DNA of 64,000 bases from Siphonodentalium dalli (taxonomy: Eukaryota > Mollusca > Scaphopoda > Gadilida > Siphonodentaliidae), in the NCBI GenBank assembly GCA_032622095.1, contig CP136062.1, forward strand, positions 197,849,887 to 197,913,886. The letters run 5' to 3'. The position numbers were made by a program, and so were the translations under genes. Positions 46,901-53,189 of the stretch are shown here, one piece after another. The notes below the pieces were generated by a model that worked only from the letters and a program-made list of their open reading frames with translations, did not search any database and was not told where the DNA came from. The first letter of the stretch is position 1. Every line of letters starts with the position of its first letter.

Positions 46901-47910
46901 TATTACCATAACGAATCGAACGGAAAACAAGAACGCATGTGACACCATCTTTACTATAACGGCGATCAAAGAGACCTGGTGCATATAACAAAAATGGCCG
47001 CCATGATGGACGCCATCTTGTCTGGAGTCTCTGCGGCCACTTTTTGTTCTTTTAGAGGAGACATTAAGAAAGAAATTTGTGGGGTGAAGTTGAGTCTCGG
47101 GGGGTGCAGAGGTATACCAATATCTCCTGGACTAGCGGGTGATTTTGAGAAAGACTTGTGTGTGAATATATTGGGGAAAGCGTTAATTTCTTCTTTCAAA
47201 CCTACATTCTGAGAATAGCAACAGGAACGTTTTTATGGGTATTCCCAACCAATAAGCTGAACATTTAGGAACATGGTTATTGTGTTTTTGTTGCGCAGAA
47301 AAAACAAATTTCAGTGAAATTTAGATAATTTCTTGTATAGTTGGTAAAATTTTCAACCGTTGGTAATTTTACCGACAAAACTTAGTTGGAAAGTTTACAC
47401 CACATAGGTCTGAAATACATCCCAAACTTAAGGGGTGTCAGGTTAGAAATTTCCAACAGTTGGAAAGCTCTGGGTACCAGTTGGGTCGTTCCAACCCAAG
47501 GGCGGGGTGCTTTTTAACCATATTTGAGAGCTATAAATCTCTCAGAAATTTCGTAATTTGTTTAAATGCATCAAAAAATAAACCACAAATGAAGGAATAT
47601 GTTTCCAACATTACTAAAAAATATCATTGCCCCACTGCACCCCGGTTCGTGCGCAGTTTCGACGACTTCTGTGTGTGGACCCGCGATTGTGATATTTCAT
47701 TCTGTTTATATTTTAGTTACCAGCAGCAACTCGGTGGAGGAGAAACAACATTCAGTAGGGATTTCCACATCGCCCATACGTGGGGCGGATGCCCTAACGA
47801 TCAGGCGTGGATATCCGTAACCGAAGGGTGGCATACGTGTGTGTTCGACCAGCATACCGCATATCCGCAGTTTATTTATTCAACAAAATCGACAATGGCA
47901 AGATCCGCTG
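19647..47910 (+). CDS. Multi-exon gene for a secreted PAN/apple-domain protein (four exons, 3' end missing)
   Basis: Exons 19647-19911, 24868-25025, 38796-38959 and 47717-47910 join in one open frame of about 260 residues. Phases match at every junction: exon 1 ends phase 1 and exon 2 supplies two bases; exon 2 ends phase 0; exon 3 ends phase 2 and exon 4 supplies one base. Introns are 4956, 13770 and 8757 bp, all GT-AG. The product has a signal peptide, a PAN-like four-cysteine domain and a C-terminal module. That module resembles, from memory, poorly characterised secreted proteins of molluscs and other invertebrates. Likely extracellular recognition or adhesion; ligand unknown. A fifth exon is needed after 47910 and was not found. 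Confidence 0.75.
19920..20120. other. Intron 1, start
   Basis: Donor GTTAGT at 19912. Nothing else seen before the hairpin repeat. Confidence 0.4.
20121..20640 (+). mobile_element. Hairpin-headed dispersed repeat, copy B (intron 1)
   Basis: Bases 20121-20238 form a near palindrome ('atctacaacgagtccccagt' at the left, 'actggggacgagttgtagat' at the right). The body to about 20640 matches 6297-6795 in direct orientation with moderate divergence ('gcatgcgatgacgtttcacg', 'attggaagccatagtatttt', 'ataagggtaggatcatg'). Confidence 0.65.
21100..21667. mobile_element. TIR element (about 75-bp inverted ends) hosting a nested MITE
   Basis: The left end 21100-21178 ('atctacactttttggttgg', then 'atttccacgagtggctctg') is the reverse complement of the right end 21591-21667 ('cagagccacgagtggaaat', 'ccaaccaaaaggtgtagat'). 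The piggyBac-type MITE at 21242-21591 sits inside, 60 bp from the left TIR. The right TIR directly abuts the truncated MITE end, so a deletion removed the host's right interior together with the MITE's right terminus. Order of events: host inserted, MITE inserted, deletion. Confidence 0.75.
21242..21591 (-). mobile_element. piggyBac-type MITE, copy 2 (truncated)
   Basis: TTAA at 21238-21241 then CCCTTTAGCCAAC; inverted relative to copy 1. Both internal hairpins are intact, and the sequence stops at 'ttaggctgttga', about 42 bp short of the terminal repeat present in copies 1 and 3. One TIR substitution (TAGCC for TACCC). Confidence 0.85.
21668..22940. other. Intron 1, no gene; short tandem themes
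   Basis: 'taatcaagatactaagttga' is repeated about three times at 22285-22335. A 'ggacatttcccc' motif recurs three or four times at 22660-22725. The rest is AT-rich, and the short ORFs are unsupported. Confidence 0.35.
22945..23340 (+). repeat. Dispersed repeat of the 'ggtccgtccatccgtcc...' type
   Basis: The run 'ggtgggtccgtccatccg', 'ttgtccttaaatttggca', 'taccataattacggccctta' followed by a degenerate second pass ('gtttgtccattcattgttac', 'gagtaacggcccttgtt') is a pattern I associate with a repeat abundant in molluscan genomes (recollection, not searched). No copy elsewhere in the window. Confidence 0.4.
24098..24276. repeat. Near-perfect 179-bp palindrome (foldback element)
   Basis: Arms of about 88 bp: 'ggattaactgtcatgtgga' (left) against 'tccacatgacagttaatcc' (right), and 'aaccgtgaggtaagtgg' against 'ccacttacctcacggtt', closed by 'aaacccttcgggtttt'. 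Only a few mismatches. It would extrude a long cruciform or, if the intron is transcribed, a long hairpin RNA. It lies in intron 1, 590 bp upstream of exon 2. Confidence 0.85.
24868..25025 (+). CDS. Exon 2 of the PAN-domain gene
   Basis: Acceptor TGCATTTCAG ends at 24867; donor GTAAGC starts at 25026. The first two bases complete the Gly codon split by intron 1, followed by 52 codons (residues 90-141) with no stop; the other two frames are closed. It carries two cysteines (C116, C121) and the motif FRSDVITQW (residues 126-134), which begins the C-terminal module. The exon is far too short to be seen as an ATG-started ORF; a minus-strand ORF at 24854-25123 is its shadow. Confidence 0.75.
25026..26213. 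other. Intron 2, first part, nothing recognised
   Basis: AT-rich DNA with no repeat copy noticed. The minus-strand ORF at 25879-26094 is unsupported. Confidence 0.35.
26214..26661 (+). repeat. Left arm of a 2.5-kb inverted-repeat element
   Basis: About 440 bp is the reverse complement of 28258-28683 with scattered differences. Landmarks: 'gcccaacacctacgtaacac', 'cgtcattatttttcgaaat', 'tggccctgggctcatggatc', 'gtgacatgccgaggtgcagt'. Within the arm, a 20-22-bp tandem repeat of the form GTTCAGGTTCGGACAAATTT runs about four times at 26510-26610; the right arm has fewer copies. The ORF at 26187-26459 is arm sequence, degraded in the other arm, and not accepted as a gene. Confidence 0.85.
26662..28257. 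other. Interior of the inverted-repeat element
   Basis: 1.6 kb without a transposase-like ORF. It contains a perfect 9-bp tandem repeat (TTTGCATCG x4, 27693-27728). If 26214-28683 is one DNA transposon, its coding region is lost or it is non-autonomous; alternatively the arms are two independent copies of one repeat. Confidence 0.4.
27693..27728 (+). repeat. Tandem repeat (TTTGCATCG)4
   Basis: Four perfect copies of a 9-mer, 36 bp in all. On the minus strand it reads as a repeated Asp-Ala-Asn triplet inside a short ORF, but nothing supports coding. Confidence 0.9.
28258..28683 (-). repeat. Right arm of the 2.5-kb inverted-repeat element
   Basis: Reverse complement of 26214-26661. The tandem GTTCRGGTTCGGACA block is shorter here than in the left arm, showing repeat-number change since the arms were identical. 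Outer end 'caaattcatacata'; no clear target-site duplication. Confidence 0.85.
29294..29317. repeat. Perfect 24-bp palindrome
   Basis: 'cgtatggaac' followed by its mirror with no loop (centre GTAC-type 'acgt' core). Could be a dyad protein-binding site or chance; it lies in intron 2. Confidence 0.8.
29496..29573. repeat. Hairpin with perfect 30-bp arms
   Basis: Left arm 29496-29525 and right arm 29544-29573 are perfect reverse complements ('cgacacgatgtgtaaatggg' at the outer left). The 18-base loop contains a smaller stem 'gcac/gtgc'. Perfect arms imply recent origin. The size and short loop resemble a small foldback element or a pre-miRNA-like hairpin if transcribed. Confidence 0.85.
30065..30387 (-). 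CDS. Possible first exon of a minus-strand gene nested in intron 2
   Basis: The ATG at 30387 opens 107 codons, followed by CAG/GTAAGT, a full-consensus donor at 30064 (phase 2); read-through hits TAA immediately. The segment has CCVCVK, a basic/aromatic middle (ARKLFSEVIMGRLFPKTESF) and a hydrophobic stretch (TCFYVIDYFILHYF). No family is recognised and no downstream exon was identified. The exact donor and an ORF longer than most in the region argue for coding; absence of a partner exon argues against. Confidence 0.35.
30492..30698 (+). CDS. Weak ORF, unknown
   Basis: A 68-codon ORF with protein-like composition (GFHSIGMFHLPMVIINIQD, then an acidic patch) and no splice or polyadenylation support. 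It lies head to head with the minus-strand ORF starting at 30387. Listed only because composition is less biased than chance ORFs nearby. Confidence 0.15.
   Translation: MRKICTSNCDDGICVQRRNHALGFHSIGMFHLPMVIINIQDTQDEDIVPFYIRVPIYRDKMFLFKHLT
31155..31715 (+). repeat. Dispersed repeat, copy B (partner 5270-5840)
   Basis: Direct-orientation match to 5270-5840; see that entry for landmarks. This copy has a 30-40-bp insertion near 31300 relative to copy A. Confidence 0.65.
31785..32040 (-). mobile_element. Helitron-like fragment, reverse orientation
   Basis: Starts 'actagcaggttagcccgcc' (reverse complement of a CTAGT end) and contains 'gtccaaaacactccccgga', the reverse complement of the tandem unit at 9640-10130, followed by 'tcgtcgaaatccgcc'. 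Only one internal unit is present. The terminal hairpin is changed ('gcccgccactggcgg'). Confidence 0.6.
32300..32386. repeat. Imperfect foldback hairpin
   Basis: 'aagcaattatttcatgt', 'ttttgggaacaggcaaaatt' is mirrored by 'aattttgactgctcccaaaa', 'acatgaaatagttgctt' around a short centre 'gttgtc'. A few mismatches. Confidence 0.7.
32481..32745 (-). mobile_element. GC-rich, A-tailed retrosequence (SINE- or retrocopy-like)
   Basis: A 250-bp GC-rich block stands out from AT-rich flanks and ends, on the minus strand, in a run of about 16 A (T run at 32484-32501). Poly-A at the 3' end is the mark of LINE-mediated retrotransposition. The minus strand contains 'ggttcgcagcc', one base off a Pol III B-box (GGTTCGANNCC), so a tRNA-derived SINE is possible. 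The block is also open in a minus frame (FREPDDDGHPIGRDFHVIG), so a retrocopied gene fragment cannot be excluded. No second copy in the window. Confidence 0.4.
32786..34190. other. Intron 2, middle part, nothing recognised
   Basis: AT-rich, with T runs at 33061 and an A run at 33162. Short ORFs are unsupported. Confidence 0.35.
34195..34390. repeat. G-rich/A-rich 'gggtgggtgt' repeat with a long C run
   Basis: Contains 'gggtgggtgtctaaaa', 'aaagggtgggtgggtgtaaa' and a run of about 17 C at 34363. The same blend (GGGTGGGTGGGT, A runs, closing C run) appears in the palindrome spacer at 56700-57250, which suggests a shared mobile or low-complexity family. Confidence 0.45.
34949..35340 (-). mobile_element. 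piggyBac-type MITE, copy 3 (392 bp, complete)
   Basis: TTAA on both sides (34945-34948 and 35341-35344), CCCTTTACCCAACAGAAGGG at the left end and GTTGGGTAAAGGG at the right. Inverted relative to copy 1 and nearly identical to it, including both internal hairpins. The opposite-strand ORF pair at 34890-35215 is a symmetric read-through of the palindromic core. Confidence 0.9.
35345..35985. other. Intron 2, nothing recognised
   Basis: A 'cacagtcactcacagtcagt' short repeat lies at 35795. No gene. Confidence 0.35.
35986..36209 (-). CDS. Possible terminal exon of a minus-strand gene
   Basis: On the minus strand CATTTCAG at 36217-36210 is a good acceptor. The exon supplies two bases (phase 1), then about 73 open codons to TAA at 35986. 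The product is protein-like, without low-complexity bias (contains NYLNLLLKRDIYNNN and NLKVTISKETGDYYWDYFQE). No family recognised. The tandem duplicate at 38132-38665 copies only the 5' part of this exon and lacks the acceptor through an 18-bp deletion, so only this copy could be functional. It is antisense to the PAN-domain gene. Confidence 0.35.
36145..36703 (+). repeat. Direct duplication flanking a LINE remnant, copy 1
   Basis: About 540 bp repeats at 38132-38665 with few substitutions and an 18-bp deletion in the second copy. It contains a minus-strand ORF (36255-36470; duplicate 38225-38440) with FHGALAPRLWNTISSLIP, reminiscent of the APRLWN tail of non-LTR reverse transcriptases, though the rest does not fit. 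The pair flanks the LINE fragment at 36704-37880. Confidence 0.8.
36704..37880 (+). pseudogene. Decayed LINE reverse-transcriptase C-terminal region
   Basis: Frame 1 (36766-37089) has VLKTVVLPRALYGVEVVPF, the post-RT 'thumb' pattern of LINE polyproteins. After a frameshift at 37085 it continues RLSLGLLGFLPIEYQLH and LCFLGRLIHRPFDHQLPLRL; after another shift at about 37250 it reads through 37267-37500. A third shift gives CHLCNEVYSNEIDHALFVC (about 37560-37620), the C-x2-C...H-x4-C zinc motif. Further shifts reach the stop near 37880. At least three frameshifts make it dead. No endonuclease or RT catalytic domain remains, so it is 5'-truncated. Confidence 0.85.
38132..38665 (+). repeat. Direct duplication flanking a LINE remnant, copy 2
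   Basis: Second copy of 36145-36703. It begins at the 'tattattatagatat' tail after the LINE and ends at 'gatttttcttgcaatttcgt' plus 'gatcaac', just as copy 1 does. Exon 3 of the PAN-domain gene starts 130 bp downstream. Confidence 0.8.
38796..38959 (+). CDS. Exon 3 of the PAN-domain gene
   Basis: Acceptor CTTTTATCTCATCAG ends at 38795; donor GTTAGT starts at 38960. Phase 0 start, 54 codons plus two bases (residues 142-195). The stretch LIVLYGGSKLLAWILFD followed by WFNETRLLQSSWDDL continues directly from exon 2 (SNMNFKE) in the order seen in this protein type: a beta-rich 'LY...' segment, then W-F-x3-R-L-L-x-S-x-W-x-D-L. The exon contains no ATG-started ORF in its frame, so it is invisible to ORF calling. 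Confidence 0.8.
38960..39629. other. Intron 3, start; short inverted themes
   Basis: Bases 39100-39330 repeat 'gtgtt' words and contain 'aaaggtgttggcgtaacacctttaaatg', a short palindrome (AAAGGTGTTgg/cgTAACACCTTT). Otherwise nothing. Confidence 0.4.
39630..40160 (+). pseudogene. LINE C-terminal fragment (second lineage)
   Basis: The frame 39663-40007 contains VSRLMKFRTRNHRLPIETGS, then RKCKLCNNGLGDEYHIIFE: the F-R-x-x-N/S-H-x-L-x-I-E-x-G plus R-x-C-x2-C...DExH-x4 zinc motif typical of the C-terminus of certain non-LTR elements. A frameshift at about 39990 brings in CTKLTDLRKKYIKP, then stops interrupt the rest to about 40120. Dead and 5'-truncated. Sequence differs from the fragment at 36704, so it is another family or clade. 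Confidence 0.8.
40161..40714. other. Intron 3, nothing recognised
   Basis: Contains a C-rich stretch (40305-40340). No gene. Confidence 0.35.
40715..41835 (+). repeat. Higher-order satellite: alternating A and B units, period about 455 bp
   Basis: Units share the head 'gttcccgatgtccgatcgta' plus 'ataaattt'. A-type units (about 40719, 40805, 41227, 41685) continue 'ggtatccacgaattggtaaa' and 'ggttgccgttaaaa'. B-type units (40988, 41443) continue 'catacccatgaatcggccag' and have 'gtcatatagtgcgcaatgat' and 'tatacccctcgagatt'. A-B pairs recur at about 455 bp. The nested order indicates amplification of a dimer. No coding. Confidence 0.8.
42028..42270 (+). CDS. Possible terminal exon, unknown
   Basis: 'atttcatctacacag' gives an acceptor at 42027. 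The frame is then open in phase 0 for 80 codons to TAA at 42268-42270, with a hydrophobic run (TLALAMTVHSILVVYC) followed by arginines (QRRNRQ). Phase does not match exon 3 of the PAN-domain gene (phase 2), so it is not its alternative 3' exon by simple splicing. No homologue known; could be chance. Confidence 0.2.
   Translation: MRNSHVFENFWERETQLQLVGGDIGKPLIGLYIGGDGNTLALAMTVHSILVVYCQRRNRQTMSTINSRMELDNGGRLTTI
42450..43990. repeat. Three degenerate copies of a 'ttgaagcttttgaaggcca...gtcgac' repeat
   Basis: 'ggttgaatcttttgaaggac' then 'gtgtcgacgtacgtg' at 42488, 'ggttgaagctttaagtcgac' at 43650, and 'ggttgaagcttttgaaaggc' then 'tacgtcgacatttgt' at 43910. Around each, weaker similarity ('gtgccagtgt', 'tatgccagtgt'). 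ORFs in all frames here are unsupported. Confidence 0.5.
44150..44430 (+). pseudogene. LINE C-terminal fragment (third)
   Basis: Reads AFTRFRISNHSLIYREKERH, then after a frameshift at about 44290 FKCVFCCDDFIQDEEHLLI, a stop, and YTQLRSELFESLIDN. This is again the L-x-R-F-R-x-S-x-H plus C-x2-C...DExH zinc tail of non-LTR polyproteins, here closer to the type ending in CPxYxxLRxxLF. One frameshift and one in-frame stop show it is dead. Confidence 0.8.
44431..45839. other. Intron 3, nothing recognised
   Basis: AT-rich, no repeats noticed with a second copy. The short ORFs at 44852-45129 overlap on both strands and are rejected. Confidence 0.35.
45840..47060 (+). repeat. Degenerate tandem repeat rich in 'ggccgccatcttg'
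   Basis: At least five passes of a roughly 175-bp theme: 'gatgttaaaatcagcgattt', 'tttttctatttctggtggcc', 'attttggccgccatcttg', 'ttgggtgaatattcctcaac'. The 165-codon minus-strand ORF (46187-46684) is a translation of two units (WRPKWPPEIEKS and WRPQWRTTFEKS) and is not a gene. Confidence 0.75.
47340..47510. repeat. Second copy of the 'ttggaaa' dispersed repeat
   Basis: Matches 3040-3220 ('taaggggtgtcaggttagaa', 'ttccaacagttggaaag', 'aagggcggggtg'). See the 2835 entry. Confidence 0.4.
47717..47910 (+). CDS. Exon 4 of the PAN-domain gene
   Basis: Acceptor TTCTGTTTATATTTTAG ends at 47716; donor GTAAGA starts at 47911. The first base completes the Arg codon split by intron 3 (CG/T); then 64 codons (residues 197-260) and one base (phase 1). 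Motifs: FHIAHTWGGCPNDQAWISV (residues 214-232, with W218, C221, W227), a second cysteine C237 and YPQFIYS (245-251). The plus-strand ORF starting at 47460 overlaps this exon, but its first half is intron read-through. No terminal exon found before 49930. Confidence 0.8.
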
Positions 47911-49930
47911 GTAAGAACACATCTACATCTCCGGTATAAAGCTCCGTGTTGAAATCTACAGTTATATACGATACAGCCAAACTGAGTCTATGGGGTGGGT
48001 TGTGGTCGATCTGAGGATCTGCGTTATCTCTCATTTATCATGAGCAATTGTAGACCGCGGCCCAGAAAAGACTGATTCGTCCCATTACCCCGTTTTGCTG
48101 GACCGTCGAATTGTATGGTTTAGTTGCCAATTTAAGGTTATAAAACGAAAACAAAATATCCCCACGCATGCACACTACAGATATGAGGACTTCTTGCCTA
48201 TAAATTTCAAATCAAAATTTTAATTGTCTATTTTCGCTGTCGATAGAACATTATTGACGATACGCGTACATGAAGTAAACGCTGGTATTCCCAAATGGTC
48301 TGTCCTAGGCCGCCTTATCCATGGTCCTGTACTTTAAAGCCCTGTGTATATATAGTTGTACTTTTTTAGGAAATTTGCCGTTATTCCCAAGATTTATCGT
48401 AAAGCAAATGAATAGTAGGAACTTACGAGTTACGACTGCCGGGTATATGTGTCTTTTTACAGTTGTATACGACTCCAGTCTTATTAGAACTAGACCTATA
48501 TATATAGTTTAGTAAATTCCATGAGTTGACTGTAAGGACACCTTGGTCTAGTTATAATTACGTGCGCTCGCGCAACAGTATGGCGATCAGACAGATTCGT
48601 AGGTTGGTGTCACACTCCATGACGTCACCAAAAACGACGTAAAACCTCGTGGCGTTCTGACATTTTTACTGTGCCGCGTTTTTGCTATGTTTATTTTATG
48701 TGTTGTTTTCGATTATTTGTTTGTCGCCGATATCGCCATTTGTCAGGATTCCCTGTTTCTATATTTAAAACTGGCATGCTCGTAGTGAGCCTCGATTTCG
48801 ATTTTTTCTCCCAGGTCAAAATACGTCAGAGTTATGACAAAAATAGATCAACCTACATTTTCTCCATCAGAACTCTACATCAAAGAGTCTATAGACTCCT
48901 TCGGGACCTACATAGACTCCTTCATTTGGGTATTTTTACTTATAATTGGGAAGTTTTATCATTTTTGGTTCGTGCGAAGACCCCTTATTATCGTGCGGGG
49001 AAAAGAGAGACATTCAAAACGCGATTTCGTAATTCGACGCAATAGGCTGAATAGCCTAACCTTCAGCCGAGTTCCGGGTCAAATACGATGAATGACGTAA
49101 CACAAAACAAAACGCATTTGTTGACACAAACACCGTTTGGAGAGTTTATTATTACATAAAATGATCGTTATTGATTAATTATTGATTAATTATTGATATT
49201 TATTGTTGCATATTGGCTGCTATCAATATTTACACAAATAGTATTAATTATTTCTTATAATTGCTCCTTTGGTCACAGGGGCCTGTAACGCGCTCCGCTG
49301 TCCGCCCCCCCCCCCCCCTTTTTGCACTGCCCATATACGCCGCACTCTATACGCGCCTTCTTCGCGTTAATGGAACATTATATAGACAAGGGGCTCTGTA
49401 GAAATTCAACGTTTCACCATCGCTCGGGAGTCGCACAAATTTAGCCCATTCACCCCAGTAATGATAACGATATATACACGGATGATGATAGGACGTCTGG
49501 CTGGGGTATAAGGGGGTGTGTCTTAAGCTCCGCTCATTTCTAAAGGTTCCACATTGCGTCAATGGGTCCTTTGTCCCCCTTTGTTTCGCCCTATTGTCTT
49601 AATGGGCCAATGGTAGGGGTTTATTAGGGGTCCTTATTGTATGAAAACCCATCCTTTTCCTTCACACTTATATGATAGGTAGAATGAATTAATGAAGCCC
49701 CTCCTTTTCGTTCTTAATTATTTGATAGGTTTTAATTAATTAAAGTCGCTCATTCTTAATTATATGATAGGGTACCGAAACTCCTCCTTATTCGACCCAA
49801 CAATGGGCACCATAATTGTCAGCAAGCCTCGTGCACCTTTTGAGAACAATGGAATCGTGCAGGTGTTTGGACCACGCTATCCTGAAACAATGGAATCTTG
49901 CACCTGCAGAGTCACCTCGCGTGTACACGC
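47911..49930. other. Intron 4 or 3' flank of the PAN-domain gene
   Basis: The expected next exon (phase 1, two bases then a short tail) was searched for by eye and not found. A 13-C run lies at 49304. From about 49560 the sequence has the 'ctattgtcttaatgggcc' theme that continues into the palindrome arm; part of this may already be arm sequence whose partner lies beyond base 64000. Confidence 0.4.
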
Positions 49931-50299
49931 CATTCTATGGTTCTATAGTTCGACTGTGGTTCTTTTGTATACATATGGCCTTATGTTCTAATCGGGAAAC
50001 CTCGGAATATTTCTATGGCTATATAGTTTGATTTTGGGGTCATTCTGTATACATATTTCTAAGAACCTAGTCTGATGATTTTTTGTCCAGGCCTCATGGA
50101 TTGTGAGTCAAGGTCCCCACACAAAATGAGCTGTATACAATACTATTAAATTGGATTTTTCGCCCATTCAAAATATAACTTTGTCTAGTCCTATAGTCTT
50201 ATGATGGGCCCATTGTATGGTCTTATTCCGGGGTCTTCTGTATACCTATTTTTCCCCAGGCCCTGAAAAAGGCCAACAAGTGCCATTTTTATATATCAG

Positions 50300-51275
50300 T
50301 AAACTTTCGTACCCGTAATCGTTTGTTCAATGTTATCTGCATTTGCTGGTTGGACATTAGCGGCGTTCGCTGGTTAAACAGCCATTTTTATGGAGTTTAG
50401 GAATCATATTTCAGTAAACTGATATCGCTTAAATCGCTGGTTCAATGTTAGCTGCATTTGATGGTTGAATATTAAATGCTATGTCTGGTTGAATATTAAC
50501 TGCTATGTCTGGTTGAATATGTGAAGAAGGGCCGTTTTGATGGTCATTTTGGAGCTTATTAATTATATTTCAGTAAACGTTGGTACCCGTAATCGCTAGT
50601 TGAATGTTAGTTGCATTTACTGGTTGACTATTATCTACATTTGATGGTTGAATATTAACTGCTATGTCTGGTTGAATATATGAAGAAGGGCCGTTTCGAT
50701 GGTCATTTTGGAGCTTATTAATTATATTTCAGTAAACGTTCGTACCCGTAATCGCTGTTGAATTTTAGCTGTGTTTGCTGGTTGAATGTTCTCCGCTGCG
50801 TGCTTGGAATGTTCTGGAAGGCAGTATACAAGGTCCTCACAACACGAGCGATGTAAAATACTATTAAATTGGATTTTTCCCCATTCAAAATATAACTTTG
50901 TCTAGCCCTTTTGTCTTACGATGGGCCCATTTTATGGTCTTATTCGGGGGGTCTTATGTATACCTATTTCTCAGGCCCTGAAAAAGAGGATGACCAACAA
51001 GGGCCATTTTTATGGAGTTTAGTAATCATATTTCAGTAAACTTTCGTACCCGTAATCGCTGGTTGAATGCTAGCTACATTTGCTGGTTGACCATTAGCTG
51101 CGTTCGATGGTTGAATATTAACAGTTTTTTGTCTGGTTGAATGCTAGCTACATTTGCTGGCTGACCATTAGCTGCGTTCGATGGTTGAATATTAGCAGTT
51201 TTGTCTGGTTGAATGTTAGCTGCGTTTTCTGGTTGAATGTTCCCCCCACACACCCTCACACATGAGCAACACATG
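50300..51275 (-). repeat. 24-bp tandem/dispersed repeat (NIQPxxAA-type when translated)
   Basis: Many copies of 'ctggttgaatgttagctgca' plus 'tttg' (24 bp) in clusters at 50330-50520, 50590-50690, 50755-50800 and 51055-51240, separated by a conserved 'atttcagtaaacgttcgtac' plus 'ccgtaatcgc' block. In the minus frame the repeat reads NIQPENAANIQPDKTANIQP. The 66-codon ORF at 51074-51274 is the longest open piece. The 3-fold unit length keeps the frame open, but no gene is supported. Confidence 0.8.
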
Positions 51276-51289
51276 TATATGATGAATGT

Positions 51290-52870
51290 GTAACTGCTAT
51301 AATTATTGAAATTCTCTTAAATCTCGTTTGCTTTCCAAAATGTCAATTAACAAACATAATCATACATGGGTTGTGTGTATATATGACCATTTCACTCCCG
51401 TCCAACAGTATGTTTAAACATCATATAAAATTCGAGCCTTCCAGAGGTTAAATGAATCACAAATCGCGCGTTCTTAGAATATGAAAACCGAGCATTCTGG
51501 AAATAATTATATTCAAAAGTTTATCTGTTTTATCAGACAACATGTCATTTGGCAAACATCTAGCGTATATTCAATAGACGCTATTATATACAGTTGCATT
51601 TACTATATAAAGTTTATCATAAAGAAACAGCGTGAACAGAAAATCTGCTTGCATCTAATTCATTTGAAATTTATACTCAATGCGCGTCAATCAATTGGAC
51701 AATCGATAATATATTTGACATATGCACTCTGTGTAAACAAATTGAAGTTATCTCCACCTGTCCCGTCTGACATTGTACATTCGATGCAACAATGTTTGAA
51801 TGGAATTTTTGATTTGTTATTCACTTCATAAATGGTTCATATAGCGTACTATTATACTTGTGGACACTTACCTTAAAGGTACAAGTCGCTTTAACATAAT
51901 TCAGCGTATCCATCGATATAAACGCTCTTTATTTTCAAAAAGTGTCTGAATCTCTATCGTTTACTAAAGTTATGTTTAAAATTAAGCATTTAAACCTAAT
52001 GTAACTATAAATAATAAATAAAAAACGCTCTTTATTTTCAAAATTGTCTGAATTTTGATATTGATTTTAGCATTATGCATGCTTTCATTCATATGAAATT
52101 GCCATCATGGACGTTAAATGACAACATCTCTTAACATATTAGCCTTAAAGTTATACGTCACGCGTACATTCGATGCACCAGTTAACACATTACATATATG
52201 GTTGAACATATCAACCATAGTAAGCTCATTTAAACAAAATGGTATTCAATTTAAACGCAGGTTCATTCGATGCAGCAATGTATGAATGTAGGGTTTTGCT
52301 TTGTCATTACTCCAGAAATGGTTCAGACGATACACTACATTTGGTTCACATACCTTAAAGGTACCCGTCATTTAAACCTAATTATTCATTAATAAAATGC
52401 TCTTTATTTTCAAAATTATCTGAAGGTCCCATCGTTTTGTAAGTTATACGTCGCATGTTCATTCGAGGTAATCCTGTACGAAATGAAGGTAATCGTTGTG
52501 TTATTCACTTCATAAAATGCGTCATACGATGGACCACATTTGGGTCACGTGCCTTAAAGGTACACGTCACTTTCGGAAATTATATAATCAGCTAATACAT
52601 TACATATCTGGCTGGACGTATCAACCGTATAAAGTTCATTTAATTCATTGGGTCTTTCAAATTATACGTCACGTGTTCATTCGAGGTACTCATGTAGGAA
52701 ATGAAGGTATTGATTGTTATTCACTTCATAAATGGCTCCCAGTTCCTAATAGCGGACTATTATACATTAAAGGTACACCTCATTTAAATCTAATGCAGCG
52801 TGTCCATCAAAACAGACGCTCGTAGTATTGTAACCCGCGGTCGATTGTTTCGTTTCTGTTAATGATACGG
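51290..52870. repeat. Degenerate tandem modules of about 250 bp
   Basis: Each module has 'gttattcacttcataaatgg', 'taccttaaaggtacacgtca' (itself a TTAAAGGTA dyad), 'gctctttattttcaaaa' and 'gttatacgtcacgtgttcat'. Four or five passes. ORFs of 116 codons (51481-51831) and 109 codons (52496-52825) are duplicated in the other arm and look like module translations; neither has family features. A low chance remains that the 116-codon ORF is real. Confidence 0.6.
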
Positions 52871-53189
52871 TGTTATTTACTTTAAAAAATGCGCCCTCAC
52901 TCTTCACTTTGACTAACATGCAAGCATTTGTATCATTTATAATGTCAAAATCTGGTCTAAAGCAGTCGTATTTGTTATATATAAGGCAAATTTCCTTTCA
53001 AATTATAACATATTAAAACTATGCTTAAATGTTATGTACTTGGAATATGATAGGTCTCCATGCCCTTATTTGGACATATAATCTAACCGAGCGATGTTCA
53101 TTCTCTAATCGATTACGTGTCTATAGGATATTGAGGGTAGATTAAGCATACTAAGATCCAGGTAGACAGTCTATATTGCGTCCTCATTT

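Noticed and set aside
47460-47716. N-terminal half of the 159-codon ORF
   Set aside because: It is intron read-through upstream of a good acceptor at 47716; only the part from 47717 fits the gene model.
48540-48640. Last exon of the PAN-domain gene after 'gcgcaacag'
   Set aside because: The phase fits and a short frame ends in TGA, but the 14-residue product lacks the expected continuation and the acceptor tract is poor.
51481-51831. 116-codon ORF duplicated in both arms
   Set aside because: Conservation between arms follows from the recent duplication and gives no evidence of coding; it contains the tandem-module phrases. Kept only as a low-probability possibility.
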